Positions 23,864 through 36,870 of a stretch of DNA of 64,000 nt are shown piece by piece. The notes beneath the pieces are model-generated. The model worked only from the letters and a program-made list of their open reading frames with translations, was not told the DNA's origin and made no database searches. Within the stretch, counting starts at the first letter, position 1; every line of letters starts with the position of its first letter. The stretch comes from Hyperoplus lanceolatus. Lineage: Eukaryota > Chordata > Actinopteri > Uranoscopiformes > Ammodytidae. The DNA lies in contig CM049416.1 of NCBI GenBank assembly GCA_026929865.2, forward strand, positions 19,157,001 through 19,221,000, in the 5' to 3' direction. The position numbers and the translations under genes are program-made.

Positions 23864-26800
23864 ATGTCTTCTGAGCACTTTAGTGAACTGCAGGAATTGC
23901 TGAAGGCGGGGAATGACTTGGCAGATGTGCTAGCAGCCAGAAGAGTAAAAACTTTTCTATTATTTCTCCATTATGGGATTTAACCTCAATCCATTTTTGA
24001 TTTTTAAAAAACACTTCTGCTGCACAAACCTGAACATTATGTTGATATGATAATGATATCATCCTTGTTTTTACTTTCAGCCTTCGAAGCCAAGAAACCG
24101 ACGGGGGACTGGAGGCTCCAGTGTTACGTGGAGGAAGAGGGACCAGGATGGGAACATCGTACCCCAACATTTTCGGCGGAATCGATCTGGTCAGCAATAT
24201 TAAATAGTTAGTTACACTGTCATTCATAATTTTGAATGCCTTTGGTCAACAATAATTTTTACTTTTTCATATTTGTGTTTTCAGTTCAGCCTGTCGCCCC
24301 TAGGGAACCCCCTTGGGTGGATGAGTCGCAGACGGCTGATATTTCTCAGGATGTCCCAAGTCTTGGTGCGCATATTGAATTGTGACATTTTAAATACAGT
24401 CAATCTGAGCAATGAATGATTTACCAATTTTTCTAACTCCTTTTTTTCCATATTTGTGTTTTCAGTTCAGTCTGTCGCCCCTAGGGAACCCCCTTGGGTG
24501 GATGAGTCGCAGACGACTGATATTGCTCTCAGAATGTCCCAAGTCTTGGTGAGCATATTGAATTGTGACATTTTAATGAATGATTTACCAATTTTCTAAC
24601 TCCTTTTTTTATTACCATATTTGTGTTTTCAGCTCAGCCTGTTGCCCGTAGGGAACTCCTAGATGTTGGGGAGTCGCAGACGGCTGATATTTCTCAGGAA
24701 GTCCCAAGTCTTGGTGCGCATATTGAATTGTGACATTTTAAATACAGTCAACCTGAGCAATGAATCGAGTAACAATTTTTCTAACTCACTTTTTATTTTA
24801 TATATATCATATTAGATCAACATCTTCAGACACTCAGAAATCTGCTGAGTTCTGTCACTGTCCCTGCATCAGCAGAAGAGGAGGAGACACCCACCATGTC
24901 TGCATGGACCAGAAGACAAACAATCTGCGAAAGAAAATTCAGGGCTGCAATGCCAGAGCTTCTGAATTCCATGTTGGCAGCAGAGACTGTGAACAGGCAT
25001 CGCTGTCAGCAATGCAAAACTGTTGACGCTGTGGTCCGGTGCCTTGACTGTGTTGCCTCAGGAACTCAGTTTCTCTGTTCAGCATGTGACGTGACCATCC
25101 ACAGGAAAAACATCTTCCATGACAGAGAGGCCATGATTGATGGTTTTTTCGAACCCATTCCCCCCACATCCTTTGTGGTGTCCGGTGAAGGTGGCCAACA
25201 TCAACTTGGTGAACAAGGTACATACAAAGAAATAGTAGATTTACCCTCACACTGTTTTCATGATGTGTAGTACAACATCTGCAGGTGCAGAATATAATAT
25301 GTCCAAAGTTTCCTTTAACTGTTTCAATGTGTTGTACTTTTTGATTATATGTCATAACTGTCCAGACATTTTCTTTACTGCAGTGTGCCTTCTTCCGATT
25401 CCTCCACCAACCCAAATCTGCTCCTGTGGTCCAAACCAAGACTTTTCCATTGTCCCTGGAAAGCAGACTGTCTTGGTGACTATCAACGGTATGGTTGCCT
25501 CTTCCTTTGTAATTTATAGGTGATGTGACGTCAAGCATGTAAAATGTTGACTATTATCCTTTTTGTGCTGTGTTGTATAGAACATGTTCAAATAATAGGT
25601 TTGTCTGTTTTCAGGTCCATACAAATTGTGCTTGCCTGCTGTGTGCTGTCCAAGTTGTTCTAGCAAATGGACTCCAGGTATTAGTGACTTGCTCGGATGC
25701 AGATACTGGCCAGCAACAACCAGCTGCCAACTCCTGTACAAGTTTGATGTCTTCACATCATTTGAGCAGATGAAGTTAGCCAGCCCAGCTTTGTCTCAAC
25801 AAGCATTCATCAAAATGCTTGAACATCGATCCCTTCGCACAGGACGGGTAAGAACTTTCTTTTTATTTGCAGGATTCTTGATATTCTAATCTTTGATTAC
25901 GGAAAGTATTAACCAAAGTAATACCATCGTTTTTACAGACGGGCCATATCTGTGGCGATACCTTCCACAGAGTCTTTCGAGAGTTTGCTTTCTGCAATTT
26001 CAAGAAAGAAGATCTCTGCTTGGTTGAGCCCTTCCAATGTCCAGCATGCACACCAGACATGCTGGCTATATCTGTAGATGGAAATCGAAAGCATTACCGC
26101 TTCAAGAAGTCCAAGGGGTGAGTGGAATCATTTTTCCATTAAAATTAATGATATATTAAATTCACTCTAACAGTTAAAAATTCAATAATTTGTCTCATGT
26201 CATGTTTTCATTATCAGAACTTGAAAACTATTGTAAACAATCAAAAACCTAATTATATTCATGGAATTACAAACAGAACGTAGTGTTATACAGTGTATTA
26301 AAATGCTTATATGTTCCACATTCACCATAAGTTAATACTTTAAACCCAACACATCACCCAATTTGACCATCTTGTGATGTTGAAGTACAATGACAGTCCA
26401 TTAAACCTGCAGTGTGTAGAATTTGGGGTTTTATTTCCTAGCAGATTTTGTAGAAAGTATTTATAATATCCATAAGTACGTTTAATTTAGTGCATAATAG
26501 CTGAAAACAATGTTTTGAATTATAGTTGAAATGTCATCAGGTGCATTGTTTAAAATGTAGAATTGTTCTTGCTGTCCTTGAAGGCCACTGCAGCTTCATA
26601 TCTAAGTGTTTGGGGTTGGAATGGTGAGTTTTTGCATTCTAGAACTTTGTAGAACTTTCTTGATGATGCCATATTACACACTGCACCTTTAAATACTTCA
26701 GTAACGTTTTATGTCTCTTCATGGACCACTTCAATGCCAAACATCTTTAAGGATGTTATTCACTTTTAGCAATCATTCTTTTTCTTACATTTTGACATGT

Positions 26801-29800
26801 GTGATAACAAATTATTCTCAATTAACAGGACTGATGAACCATCGCTTTTTGAAGGACGGTTCATAGCTGAAGATGCTAAAGTGTCTGCCTTTGTAGACCA
26901 GATTAGAAGCCAGATGTTGAGTGTAAGGTTTTCTTTATCTCACTTTACTTTATTTTTCATCTATCCTAGTACTACATGTAACAGATTGTATTTACTTTCA
27001 GAGGACTGGTCGTGATGTCTGTGGGCCAGCCACATTCACAGCAGGAAGGGAAACGTCCCAGAAGTCCAGGGCCAAGGTAGATGAGGAGGGCTTGCAAATA
27101 GCTGTGTGCAGGCATGGAATGTTGCTGCAAGGCCTGAACCACTACCGTGGGGAGATCTATGCCTATCCCATGTTCCTGCAGAAAGAGCTGGCTCAAGCTG
27201 CAAATATAACCTTCTTTTGCATGGACCTTACCTGCAGGTAGTCATAACCATTGCTGAATCATAACTGAATTTTTCATTGATGTTTATTTTATCCAGTATT
27301 AAAGGCCTTGAAAATATTAACATGGTTATTTTAGCACTTGGACTTGAACATTACATTTTTGAGCAACAATAAACTTTCAAAAGACACACTTAAAATAACT
27401 CTTAACTCTTGTGCATCCCTTATAAAGATGGCTACATGGTGTTCTTTTTTTGGTTGCTGGGTTTGTACTGGTCATTTCCTAGGTATAGGGTTCTCTATTT
27501 GCATTTATGCAAACATGCATCTGAAATACTACTGCCTTTCCTATTACAGGTATTGGCCATATTTGGAGAAGATGGCAGACAAGTTGCCTGAACTCCGATC
27601 CCTTACAGAGATGAAGCCTTTTCTCTCTGTAATGCATGCCAAGGCTCACACTGGCAAATGTGAGGTACAGTGTGCAATTCAATTGTTTTTGAGAAACATA
27701 TACCTATAGTCGCTTGGCATGAAATATTTAATCAATCAACCCTTATGTATACTCAAGGGACACTGTAGTTTCCCTCATTAGCACTGATGACGAGATTAAA
27801 AGTAACAAACAATATGCAGAATCGCAAAGGGTACAGGGTGCAGTAAAAACATAAGGGTTAAATTAAGTAGAAAAGATAAACAGGTAGTCAGTTAAAACAA
27901 ACAAAGATAAACAATATTACTATGATGCTCTTAATCTTCAGGTGTTTTAGAAACTAATCAATGTTACTTTAAGATCATAAATTACATTGTTTCTTTGAAT
28001 TATTTTACTGAATTAGCTCTTAGCATCAATGTTAATTGAGGATGCAAAAAAATTAAATCAATACGATTTGAAATGCTTAATGGCATGATCCTATTGTTTG
28101 TTTTTGGAGCAGGTGAGGTGGGGGGGCAGAAGCCAGGATGGAGCAGGAAATACTGTTGGAGAGGAGGTGGAGCAGGTCAACAGCTTCCTATCAAGGGCAG
28201 CCCTCACCACAAAGTACATGACCAAGTCAGGTTAGTTAAAGGATGATTGTATGCTTTGACATGATCCAAGATGTGAATTGAATTGATTTCAATGTATGTC
28301 TTCTGTTTTGTTTTTACAGGAAGATCCGACATGATTACTGTGCTTGCCATCGGGTGGAACCACAGGAAGGTGGACAGTCTCCACAAGACACTGGCAAAGA
28401 GATTTGTCAAAGTAAGATTTCTGCATTGTATGTTAACTTTTACATTTGTCATTTCACTTTTACATGTAAGTAGTTTGTAGTTTTGACTTATGTTGGTTAA
28501 GGAAAATGATACAGCAAAGATTAAAACATAAAACGAAACAAACAGCAGATAGATTATGAATAAAAACAAGCCCAAATATCAAATGGCACCAAATCTTGGT
28601 CAAATCTTGGTGAAATTAAACGTAAACTACAGATTACACCTTAAGGTTTATTAATGCATTTTTGTCTTTTGTAATATTCTAAAAAGACAACACAGAGGGC
28701 AGAAGTGGAGGCAGCCAACCTTGAGAGTCTCAAACAAGATCTCAACATCTCACTCGAGGAAACAGAGCAGTGGGTGTTAGAAGTCAAGCAATGGGCTACC
28801 ACTGGTATGTAAGATGATGGCTGATGTGTACATTTTGTACTGCCTTGCCATACTTTTGGTTTCTGTGTTTTAATGATCATCTTTGCTTGTTTTTTTTAAG
28901 AGAGACATATCATGTAGTCAGGAGGAGAGGTCCAGCAGAGAGAATTGACCGAGATTATCTACTCTCTCAGAAGAAAAAAGCAAGACCTCTACAGACAAAA
29001 CGGTATTTGCTAATATGTCACTTAAGTTTTTCTTTTAGTTTAGTTTCATTTTTCGCCAAAAATCTTTTTTGTAATTACTATTGTCATATTACAGACAGCA
29101 ACCAAACAAGGCAGAGGAAAAGAAGGAGACTTGGAGAGCTAAAAAAGAAACTCCAAGAGAGGATACTGCACTACAACACCACTGTTGCTAGTGAAGATAA
29201 AATCGACAATGAAGCAGCATGCAGTCTCTCTGATGACGTCATGCTGCCTTGGGAAGCACAAGGAGATGGTAAGCGAAGTTAGATATCGTACAAACATCTG
29301 AGCCTCAATACTATTAGCTAAGCGCTGAATCGTCTGGAAATAGTAGGGAAGCTTGTTGAGAGTAAAATGGATGGGACACTGCTAGATAGGCAGATGAAAC
29401 ATGTTTATATTTGTTGAAAGATTGATAAATTACTGGTATTGGCTTATTTAGGGTGTACTTGTCGTTCATACCATGCTCGATTGAAAAACTTTTTATATTG
29501 TACTTCATATTTGTTTTACTGTAGCTGCTCTCCTCCTCATGTGTGTTTTTGTCTCGAGAGAGTTGATCCCCACTAACCCTCCAACTAACAAAAAGGGAAA
29601 AATTCAGTTATTGATTTTACGATAGGTTTTAATAGTTAGCTGCAATGGTAGCCACCAATTAAACCATTGTGAGCCTCCTCATAATACTTACGAGCTGGCA
29701 AATGGGGAAACCATTTTTTAACATTTTTAGTGTTTTGATTTTGTAACATCTGTGTTTGTTTTTTCAAAACAGTGATAAGCCTCCGCTCCAAGAGGCGTCT

Positions 29801-30684
29801 CTTTGACCAGGTCATGCTTGTCAGGCGTCTGGAAGAGGAGAAATCAATCGTTGTGAAGGAAATGACCCAGCATTGTCAGTATCTGAGAAGGTCATTGGAC
29901 AAACTGGACAATTTCCTTCTCCAGGCCAAAGAGGACCTTGAGAACCACAGTATGTTCCACAAAAACCTAATTTATATAACGGGACGCATGTACATGGAGT
30001 GCGGGGTGCTGATGCTGTTACAGCTCTTAACTGTGCGAGAGCGTTTGTGTTGCAGCTGTGTGAACTGCTCATTTTCAGAACGTTGCAGTCCGGCTAGTTT
30101 CAAGTTTTTCCGTCGCAAATATTTGGTGTGAACTGGCCTTAGATTGCCTGATGTCAAAATCACAACTCGGTGAATATCTCTTCAAGATCTGCTGTCAGTA
30201 CTGTGTGCACTGAAAAGAAAAAAAACCTCTGTTAATACACGGCATAGGCTCTGTTAACTGGTATGTAAACAAAGAGTCCGCCGCAGCTAAAAACATGCCA
30301 GTTTACACAACCTAGCTTGAATATCTCCTGAATTTTCCGCTGATTTTGACAACAAGCTTACTCCAGAATCGCTGACATGTAAAGCATGTTAAGTCCAAAT
30401 GTTTGTTAAAAGCTGAAAAGTAATTCAGTAATTTATTTAACTTTTTTTCTACAATTCTTACTTTAGCTTCTCCCAGAGGGCTGACAGAAGAGGGAGACAA
30501 GGGACTGCACTGCTGTGTTTTACAGAAGAAGCACATTCTGCAGAGGAAACTGGGCACAGTGACCAGAACCTATACACATGTCGTCACAGATCCTTCCTTT
30601 CTCATGCTGGAGGAAGGTATCGAAGATTGTGAAGAGAGCGAACAGGACAAGAGCAGTGAAGAATTCTCTGAGGAAGAATTGTAA
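23864..30684 (+). CDS. KDZ-superfamily transposase, 18 coding exons, 902 codons
   Basis: Likely DNA transposase of the Kyakuja-Dileera-Zisupton group. Exons: 23864-23944, 24081-24189, 24285-24365, 24633-24713, 24816-25217, 25384-25488, 25615-25847, 25939-26117, 26829-26922, 27002-27237, 27550-27664, 28113-28230, 28320-28411, 28687-28804, 28903-29002, 29099-29268, 29773-29949, 30467-30684. All borders are GT/AG, phases agree and the sum is 2,709 bp with no internal stop. A Cys/His cluster near residues 180-215 (HRCQQCK, CLDC, CSACD, H) is the CxC-type zinc cluster of the family. Family core: WTPGISDLLGCRYWPAT, CPACTPDMLAISVDGNRKHY, CRHG, YRGEIYAYP, FFCMDLTCRYWPYL, VMHAKAH, GEEVEQVNSFLS. The D of VDGN (about 410), D of MDLTC (about 530) and E of GEEVE (about 589) are the best candidates for the RNase H-fold acidic triad. 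The C-terminus is coiled, with an acidic tail. One extra exon copy (24466-24548) must be skipped. Confidence 0.88.
24268..24770 (+). repeat. Tandemly triplicated exon array in the KDZ gene
   Basis: Three copies of a unit made of an intron end, an about 81-bp exon and an intron start, with exons at 24285-24365, 24466-24548 and 24633-24713 and spacings of 181 and 167 bp. Copies 1 and 3 are 81 bp in phase 1-1 (27 residues, with PPWVDESQTADIS in copy 1), so they can be gained or lost freely. Copy 2 is 83 bp because 'tctcagg' became 'gctctcaga'. Including it shifts the frame and gives a stop in copy 3. Confidence 0.85.
26401..26692. mobile_element. TTAA-bounded MITE, family G, in a KDZ intron
   Basis: Left TTAAACCTGCAGTGTGTAG pairs with right TACACACTGCACCTTTAA; TTAA borders at 26401-26404 and 26689-26692. 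The 292-bp element sits in the intron 26118-26828 of the transposase gene, so it inserted after that gene structure existed. Confidence 0.7.
30218..30385. mobile_element. MITE family E remnant
   Basis: Shares 'cataggctctgttaac', 'ggtatgtaaacaaag' and 'cagaatcgctgac' with the family E copies at 59399-59711 and 63426-63661. Both ends are degraded. It lies in the last intron of the KDZ gene. Confidence 0.5.
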
Positions 30685-31079
30685 AAATACTAGTGCAGTG
30701 CCCGTAGGAGCAATAGCTTATGCATGCTTAATTGTAACCCGTCTATCAAAGTGGGACACATAAACAGATGTGGCCTACACATAAGTGTCACACAGTCATC
30801 AATGTGACTTGTTCTTTCTTTAATATGTGTTGCGCCATATAATCCTCTATTCTTTATGGGCAAAGCAGGTGAATTTTTTTTTATTGCTAATTGCAGCTTG
30901 AAGGCAGCAGCATTTGTCTTTCCAAAAAAAATGAAGGGCATTTTTGCATCTTACATAGTCTCTAGCTTGTTTAGGTGTTATAGTTTCTAACGAATTTAAA
31001 ACATTCTGTGTAAGCGATCATGTTTACATTCACCAGCAACTGACCCCTCACACGTCTAGTCATCCGCATCCGCCCTCCC
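30685..31079. other. KDZ element sequence downstream of the transposase stop
   Basis: AT-rich sequence without a recognised feature. I did not find a canonical AATAAA shortly after the stop codon at 30684, so the transcript end is not defined. Confidence 0.4.
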
Positions 31080-32478
31080 TTTGTTCCCAATCCCCCTTCT
31101 CCGTACCTCTCTCCTGCTTTCAACTCCCCTCAGCGACTTACTTAACAAAACTCATCCGGACTTCCAAACCATCTGCCTGCCAACTTGACCCCCTGCCATC
31201 CTCCCTGGTTATAGCCTCCCTTCCCTCTCTACTACCCCTGATAACAGCCATTATTCATTCCTCTCTCACCTCTGGTTCCGTCCCATCCCAGTTCAAATCT
31301 GCTGCTGTTACACCGCTATTGAAGAAACCTGGTTTAGACCCCCAACATTTTCAATAACCTCCGCCCCATCTCCAACCTGCCATTTATCTCAAAAATTCTG
31401 GAAAAAGTAGTCGCATCACAGATTCAGGCCCACCTCTCCAACAATAACCTCTATGAACAGGTCCAATCCGGTTTCCGTCCCCGTCACAGCACAGAAACAG
31501 CACTCATAAACATCACCAACGACCTCCTGATGGCAGCTGACTGGACATTTATCCATTCTCATCCTCCTTGATCTGACAGCAGCCTTTGACACCATTTCCC
31601 ATTCCATCCTCCTCGACCGACTAGCCTCCATTGGTATATCCGACACACCCCTAGACTGGTTCCATTTTTATCTCTTTGGCCGCACTCAATTCATTCAGTT
31701 AAAATCCAGCTCTATGTCTCCTCCAAACCTTCATCCACCCTCCCACCCCCTCCCTCTGTGCCTGCCTACAGGAAATCAAATCCTGGTTCCCCTCCCACTT
31801 TCTCAAACTTAACAGCAACAAAACCGAGATAGCCCTCATTGGCTCCAAATCTACACTCACCAAGCAACCCAGTTTCACCCTCTCCATTGACAACTCCTCA
31901 GTTTCCCCCTCCCCTCAGGTTAAGAGTCTGGGTGTCGTCCTCGACAGCACCCTATCATTCCATACCCATATCAACAACTCCATCCGGTCCGCCTACTTTC
32001 ACCTTCGAAATATCAACCGCCTCCGCGCGTCACTCACTCCCAACAGCGCCGCTATCTTGGTCCACTCTCTAGTCACCTCACGCTGATTTCTACACAACTC
32101 CTTCTGTTTGGTCTCCCTGCACAAACGCCCCATAAACTCCAGCTGGTCCAAAACGCTGCTGCACGTATTATCACCAAAACCCCCCCCCCTGCCATCTGTC
32201 ACATCACCCCCATCCTGCACCAACTTCACTGGTCTTCCCCAAAACACCGTATTGAATACAAGATCCTCCTCAATACATTCAATGCCATACATAACCTCGC
32301 CCCCCCCTCATATCTGTCTGACCTCATCCAAATCAATACTCCCACACGGTCACTTAGATCCACCTCCTCCATCAACCTACACGTCCCCCCAGCTCGTCTG
32401 TCCACCATGGGGGCTCGAGCTTTCAGCCGCTCCCCCCACGCCTGGTCGCAGCGGCCAATCAAATCAGAGGGAGGCGGG
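31080..32478 (+). pseudogene. Dead L2/CR1-type LINE reverse transcriptase fragment
   Basis: C-rich sequence on + that translates in pieces to non-LTR reverse transcriptase: AAVTPLLKKPGLDPQ, RPISNLPFISKILEKVV, FRPRHSTETALINITNDL, LDLTAAFDTISHSILL and downstream [16 protein letters not shown]. Frames change between blocks. The segment from about TQFIQL (31690) to LYVSS (31711) has lost the piece that would hold the YADD-type catalytic motif, so the enzyme cannot work. It is nested inside the KDZ element. Base composition (C-rich, Y-rich) differs from the surrounding AT-rich DNA. Confidence 0.8.
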
Positions 32479-32747
32479 GTTTAGCCGGAGACTACTCGGA
32501 CACGCTCAGATAGTTACTCGTCGTTACTTTGGCCTTCAGTGCGCGCATGTATTCGCTGCCAGCATGATATAAACTTAGATATAACTTCTACATATCTGGT
32601 CCAAAAAACCTCACAATCAATCAAGGATGCACACCTTCGTGCCGTGCGAAAGCCATATCCGGAACCTCAGGCCGATCTGACAAACAATGAGAGAGATGCG
32701 AGCCACAGACAGACACACGTCACGGGTCACGTGATGCTTTCTTGCTT

Positions 32748-32748
32748 T

Positions 32749-32780
<32 letters not shown>

Positions 32781-32796
32781 GGATAGATAGATAGAT
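32748..32796 (+). repeat. (GATA)n microsatellite
   Basis: About eleven tandem GATA units with one interruption (gggata) at about 32780. Confidence 0.9.
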
Positions 32797-34989
32797 GAAC
32801 CGGAGGGCTGATAGCTTAGATTTTTTCGTGTTTTCTTTTTATTAGTTAGATTTAAAAAGAGGAAGTCCTGGATCCGACGGTCCAATGCGTGGCTGGTCCA
32901 TGCTTCCTTTATTTTTTTTTAACCAGTCCTCTAGACACTTGTAGTTTTGAGTTTGTTTAATAAATTATATTATTTAATAAAACTTTTGTTTCTGTGTATT
33001 TAATCTTATATGTTGCTGGTCACTAAACACTAGCAACCAGCTTTGGGGAAGCAGTAACAGTCATAATCTACTAATGTGGAATGGAAACATGTTATTGTTA
33101 GCTTTTATACTTTAGTGTTTAGCAAATGGACATGACCTTTGACATTTCAGAGTAAGATCAACATGGCAGCATTTGCTTAAAATTTTAGCTGGTGAAATGT
33201 ATCTTGGTATAAAGACTAGCTATAAGACATAACCCATGTAAGCAGGGCATTACCCACGTTTGTCTCTTGTGTTTTTAACCTACTGCAGTAACACATAATG
33301 CTTTAACAAAATGTTTACTGAAATAATTAGACATCTTAATAGATTTCATATGGCAACATGAAACAATTTGATTTTGATGAGCAGATCTTATATTGAATTT
33401 AGATTATTTTATTAAATGCTTTCAAACTTAAATGTGATTTCCTGCCTCGCTGTATGTCTCTATTTCCCTATCTGTGCCCCCATACCAAGCTCTCCATCAG
33501 CAATCTTTCTGTAAGGCAACCGTGCTGGATATAGAACTAGAGTATGGGACTACTTTGGTGCGGTGTTAGTTGGGTATCTGCATGTTTACCTCTGGAACCA
33601 GCCTGTGTGATTTGACCACGCAGGCCATGCCCCAGGTCCATGGGTATGCCACACACATTTTTTTGTGTCGTTACTTTCATCCTTTCTGTCTACCTGGATT
33701 GGTTTTTTACTGCCTGTCAGAACATATTTTTTCTCAGCATGGCAGAGTTTAGGGTTGACAAAAGGGTGGAGGGAGTGATATTATAGGCTTCAGTTGCCAG
33801 ATTGGGTAACGCCTCATCTAGTCATGGAAGCATTAGTGTTATCACCTGTCTCATTTACAACTACAGAAACCACCAAAAGTCCCATGATTTCCAATTCTGT
33901 TTTGGTATACTAAGAGGATCGTTGGGAGGGAGAACGGAGGAGAATGGGATGAGGAGAGTGACCTCCATGAATGAATGTAAAGATGCTGATTTGACTCATT
34001 TTCAATGGTCTCACTTATTTCCAGGGCCCTATATGGGCTCTGATGTCACTTTGCATCATCTCGCACAATGTTATACTTGTTATAGGCATATGCCTATATT
34101 TCAGAATGAAAATGCGTTTGGGTAACACTTGAGAACATTGCTTAGATCTGTCTTTTAATAGTAAGGCTATAAAGAAGTTTCCATCACGGTTTTATCCGTT
34201 ATTAGTTCATTGTTAAGTGGACGCTTGAAATATTACTTTCATGTTATTTTAATTTCAAACATCAAATAATCCCTTCTCAACTCGAAATATAATGGCATAT
34301 CAAAAGTTCTCTCCAATAATTTAAAACATATTTTATTTTTAACTTTTTGCCAAGGAAGAAGTAGCTGACACACAACAATAAATATCAGCGGCTTCTTTGC
34401 TCACACCAACAAGGGGGCATGAGTACGATTTCCGCCGCGGAAAATCAGACGACTTCCGGCTGGCATGGTTGTAGCGGAACTCGCGCTGCTCCGGCTATGG
34501 TTTTATTAATTTTACAAATATCTTAAGTAGACGCATATATTAAAAAAATTCGTAGATTAAATTGCTTGAAGTTTCATAATGATCGGCCGCTTCCCTAAAT
34601 ATGTCATATATTATCCAATAAATCTATGTTTTAGCTACCCCAATTTGCAAACACAGAACTACCAACCCAAATACCACATTTACAATACCAGCCAATATGT
34701 CACAAAAAATTATTATTATATATTATCTTAGTTTTTTGTGATGAGCATCCAATGCCAATGCACTACACTGGCCAAACATTTAACTACTTTGTGAGTGCCT
34801 TGAGTTCACACTCAGCTTAGAGTTGTTTCCCGATGACACATGCCCTGCTCTATCAGCTGAGATGCGGCTGGAATGAAACTGCTCTAACTCTTGACCCTTG
34901 TCAAAACTTTTTCACAGTTCAAAATCAAACAAAGTTTCTGTTCATACATACCACTACTGTCAGCTTTCCTCCTTGTCTTTTTTCTTTTG
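32797..34989. other. KDZ element interior, no gene recognised
   Basis: AT-rich DNA with short open frames of no recognisable similarity. A GC-richer patch at about 34,415-34,500 ('cgatttccgccgcgg', 'cttccggctggcatgg') has ETS-like CTTCCGG words and could be an old promoter, but nothing else supports that. Confidence 0.4.
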
Positions 34990-36045
34990 GAGGGTGGATG
35001 GGTAGAGGCAGGAGACACATGGAGGGTTGGGGAAGGAGGTACAGGAGACACATGGAGGGTTGGGGAAGGAGGTACAGGAGACACATGGAGGGTTGGGGAA
35101 GGAGGTACAGGAGACACATGGAGGGTTGGGGCAGGAGATACAAGGAGGGTTGGGGAAGGAGGTACAGGAGACACATGGAAGGTTGGGGAAGGAGGTACAG
35201 GAGACACATGGAAGGTTGGGGAAGGAGGTACATGGAGGGTTGGGGCAGGAGATACAAGGAGGGTTGGGGAAGGAGGTACATGGAGGGTTGGGGAAGGAGG
35301 TACATGGAGGGTTGGGGCAGGAGATACAAGGAGGGTTGGGGAAGGAGGTACATGGAGGGTTGGGGCAGGAGGTACATGGAGGGTTGGGGAAGGAGGTACA
35401 TGGAGGGTAGCAGGAGTCACATGGAGGGTTGGGGAAGGAGGTACATGGAGGGTTGGAGCAGGAGATACAAGGAGGGTTGGGGCAGGAGGTACATGGAGGG
35501 TTGGGGAAGGAGGTACATGGAGGGTAGCAGGAGTCACATGGAGGGTTGGGGAAGGAGGTACATGGAGGGTTGGGGCAGGAGACACATGGAAGGTTGGGGA
35601 AGGAGGTACAGGAGACACATGGAAGGTTGGGGAAGGAGGTACATGGAGGGTTGGGGCAGGAGATACAAGGAGGGTTGGGGAAGGAGGTACATGGAGGGTT
35701 GGGGCAGGAGGTACAAGGAGGGTTGGGGCAGGAGGTACAAGGAGGGTTGGGGAAGGAGGTACAAGGAGGGTTGGGTAAGGAGGTACATGGAGGGTTGGGG
35801 CAGGAGGTACATGGAGGGTTGGGGAAGGAGGTACATGGAGGGTAGCAGGAGTCACATGGAGGGTTGGGGAAGGAGGTACATGGAGGGTTGGGGCAGGAGA
35901 CACATGGAAGGTTGGGGAAGGAGGTACAGGAGACACATGGAAGGTTGGGGAAGGAGGTACATGGAGGGTTGGGGCAGGAGGTACATGGAGGGTAACAGGA
36001 GTCACATGCAGGGTAGGGGCAGGAGACACATGGAGGGTAGGGGGG
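34990..36045 (+). repeat. G-rich coding-like minisatellite, 24- and 33-bp units
   Basis: About 40 imperfect tandem units built from ggaggtacatggagggtt plus 'ggggaa' or 'ggggca' (24 bp), a 33-bp form with an extra 'caggagaca', and a few shorter 'agcaggagtcacatgg' variants. Most unit lengths are multiples of three and stop-free, so both strands stay open for about 1.2 kb (R-R-Y-M-E-G-W-G on +). I take this as a by-product of the repeat, not a gene. Confidence 0.9.
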
Positions 36046-36448
36046 TTGCCCATTGTCACTATTGGAAAGAAGAACATTGTGGTGTTGGCCATATTAATAA
36101 CAGTTGCACACACATATCAAAATATTTTTGAGATGTCAAACAAAATACGTAATGATTTCAAAGCAAATTTTCAAATATGGTAGTTGCAGTTCATACAATA
36201 AACCCATATTTTGAAGGTATAACACAGAATTTGATAAATTATTGTAGGTAACTGATTAAACTGAGTTATTCAATGCTAAATAATACATTAAACCGTTTAG
36301 ATTGAATATTTCTTTTACATTTTTTAATACTTAGAAACCTTATCTCTGTCAAAATCAATCTTGTCAATGTTGTAGAAATCAAGTACTAGTGGAACTGATT
36401 TGTCGTGATGTGAGCTGCAAACGATCTATTGAAGAAATGATAGTAGAC

Positions 36449-36484
36449 ATAGTCCCATTGAAAGACATAGTCCCATTGAAAACT
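36449..36484 (+). repeat. 18-bp tandem duplication
   Basis: The unit 'gacatagtcccattgaaa' occurs twice in direct succession. On - it duplicates F-Q-W-D-Y-V within a short open stretch. Confidence 0.7.
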
Positions 36485-36870
36485 CTTCACATTCATGTTT
36501 ATAGAAGTCATGGTGATGAAGACATTGTTTGTTATAAAAAAGACATCTCTTTGTTTTTGAATTTTCAAAATTAAAATCTTCAGTGACTTTCCCTGGATAG
36601 ATACTTTTATGGCTCATGCATACGCCCCCTTCAGTGAGACAGAGTTAACCTACTTGCTGGCTGCCTCATTTCATGCTTTTTTCAGCGCTGTTTTATGTCA
36701 GATCAGCATATTATTTAGTCATGAAATGAAATGGCATTAAATGTCATTGTAACTCATTCCGAGGTTAAAATAGAACGATATTTCTTCAATCTTGTCCATA
36801 GCCGACATGGTCTAACCCCTGCTGCAACGATAGACAACACAGCACACACTCCTTTTATAATTGTTAATTT

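Noticed and set aside
24466-24548. Inclusion as a normal coding exon of the KDZ gene
   Set aside because: At 83 bp it shifts the frame and leads to a stop in the next exon copy; the gene reads through only if it is skipped.
34990-36045. CRISPR-like array
   Set aside because: Units are contiguous without unique spacers, and the DNA is from a vertebrate nuclear genome.
34833-36131. 432-codon + frame and 409-codon - frame over the minisatellite
   Set aside because: Both frames are open only because the repeat units are stop-free multiples of three; there is no domain, start context or splice signal of note.
36389-36617. Minus-strand frames with an FQWDYV repeat as the second zinc-ribbon exon
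   Set aside because: The repeat comes from an 18-bp tandem duplication and no convincing acceptor could be fixed; left as a possibility only.
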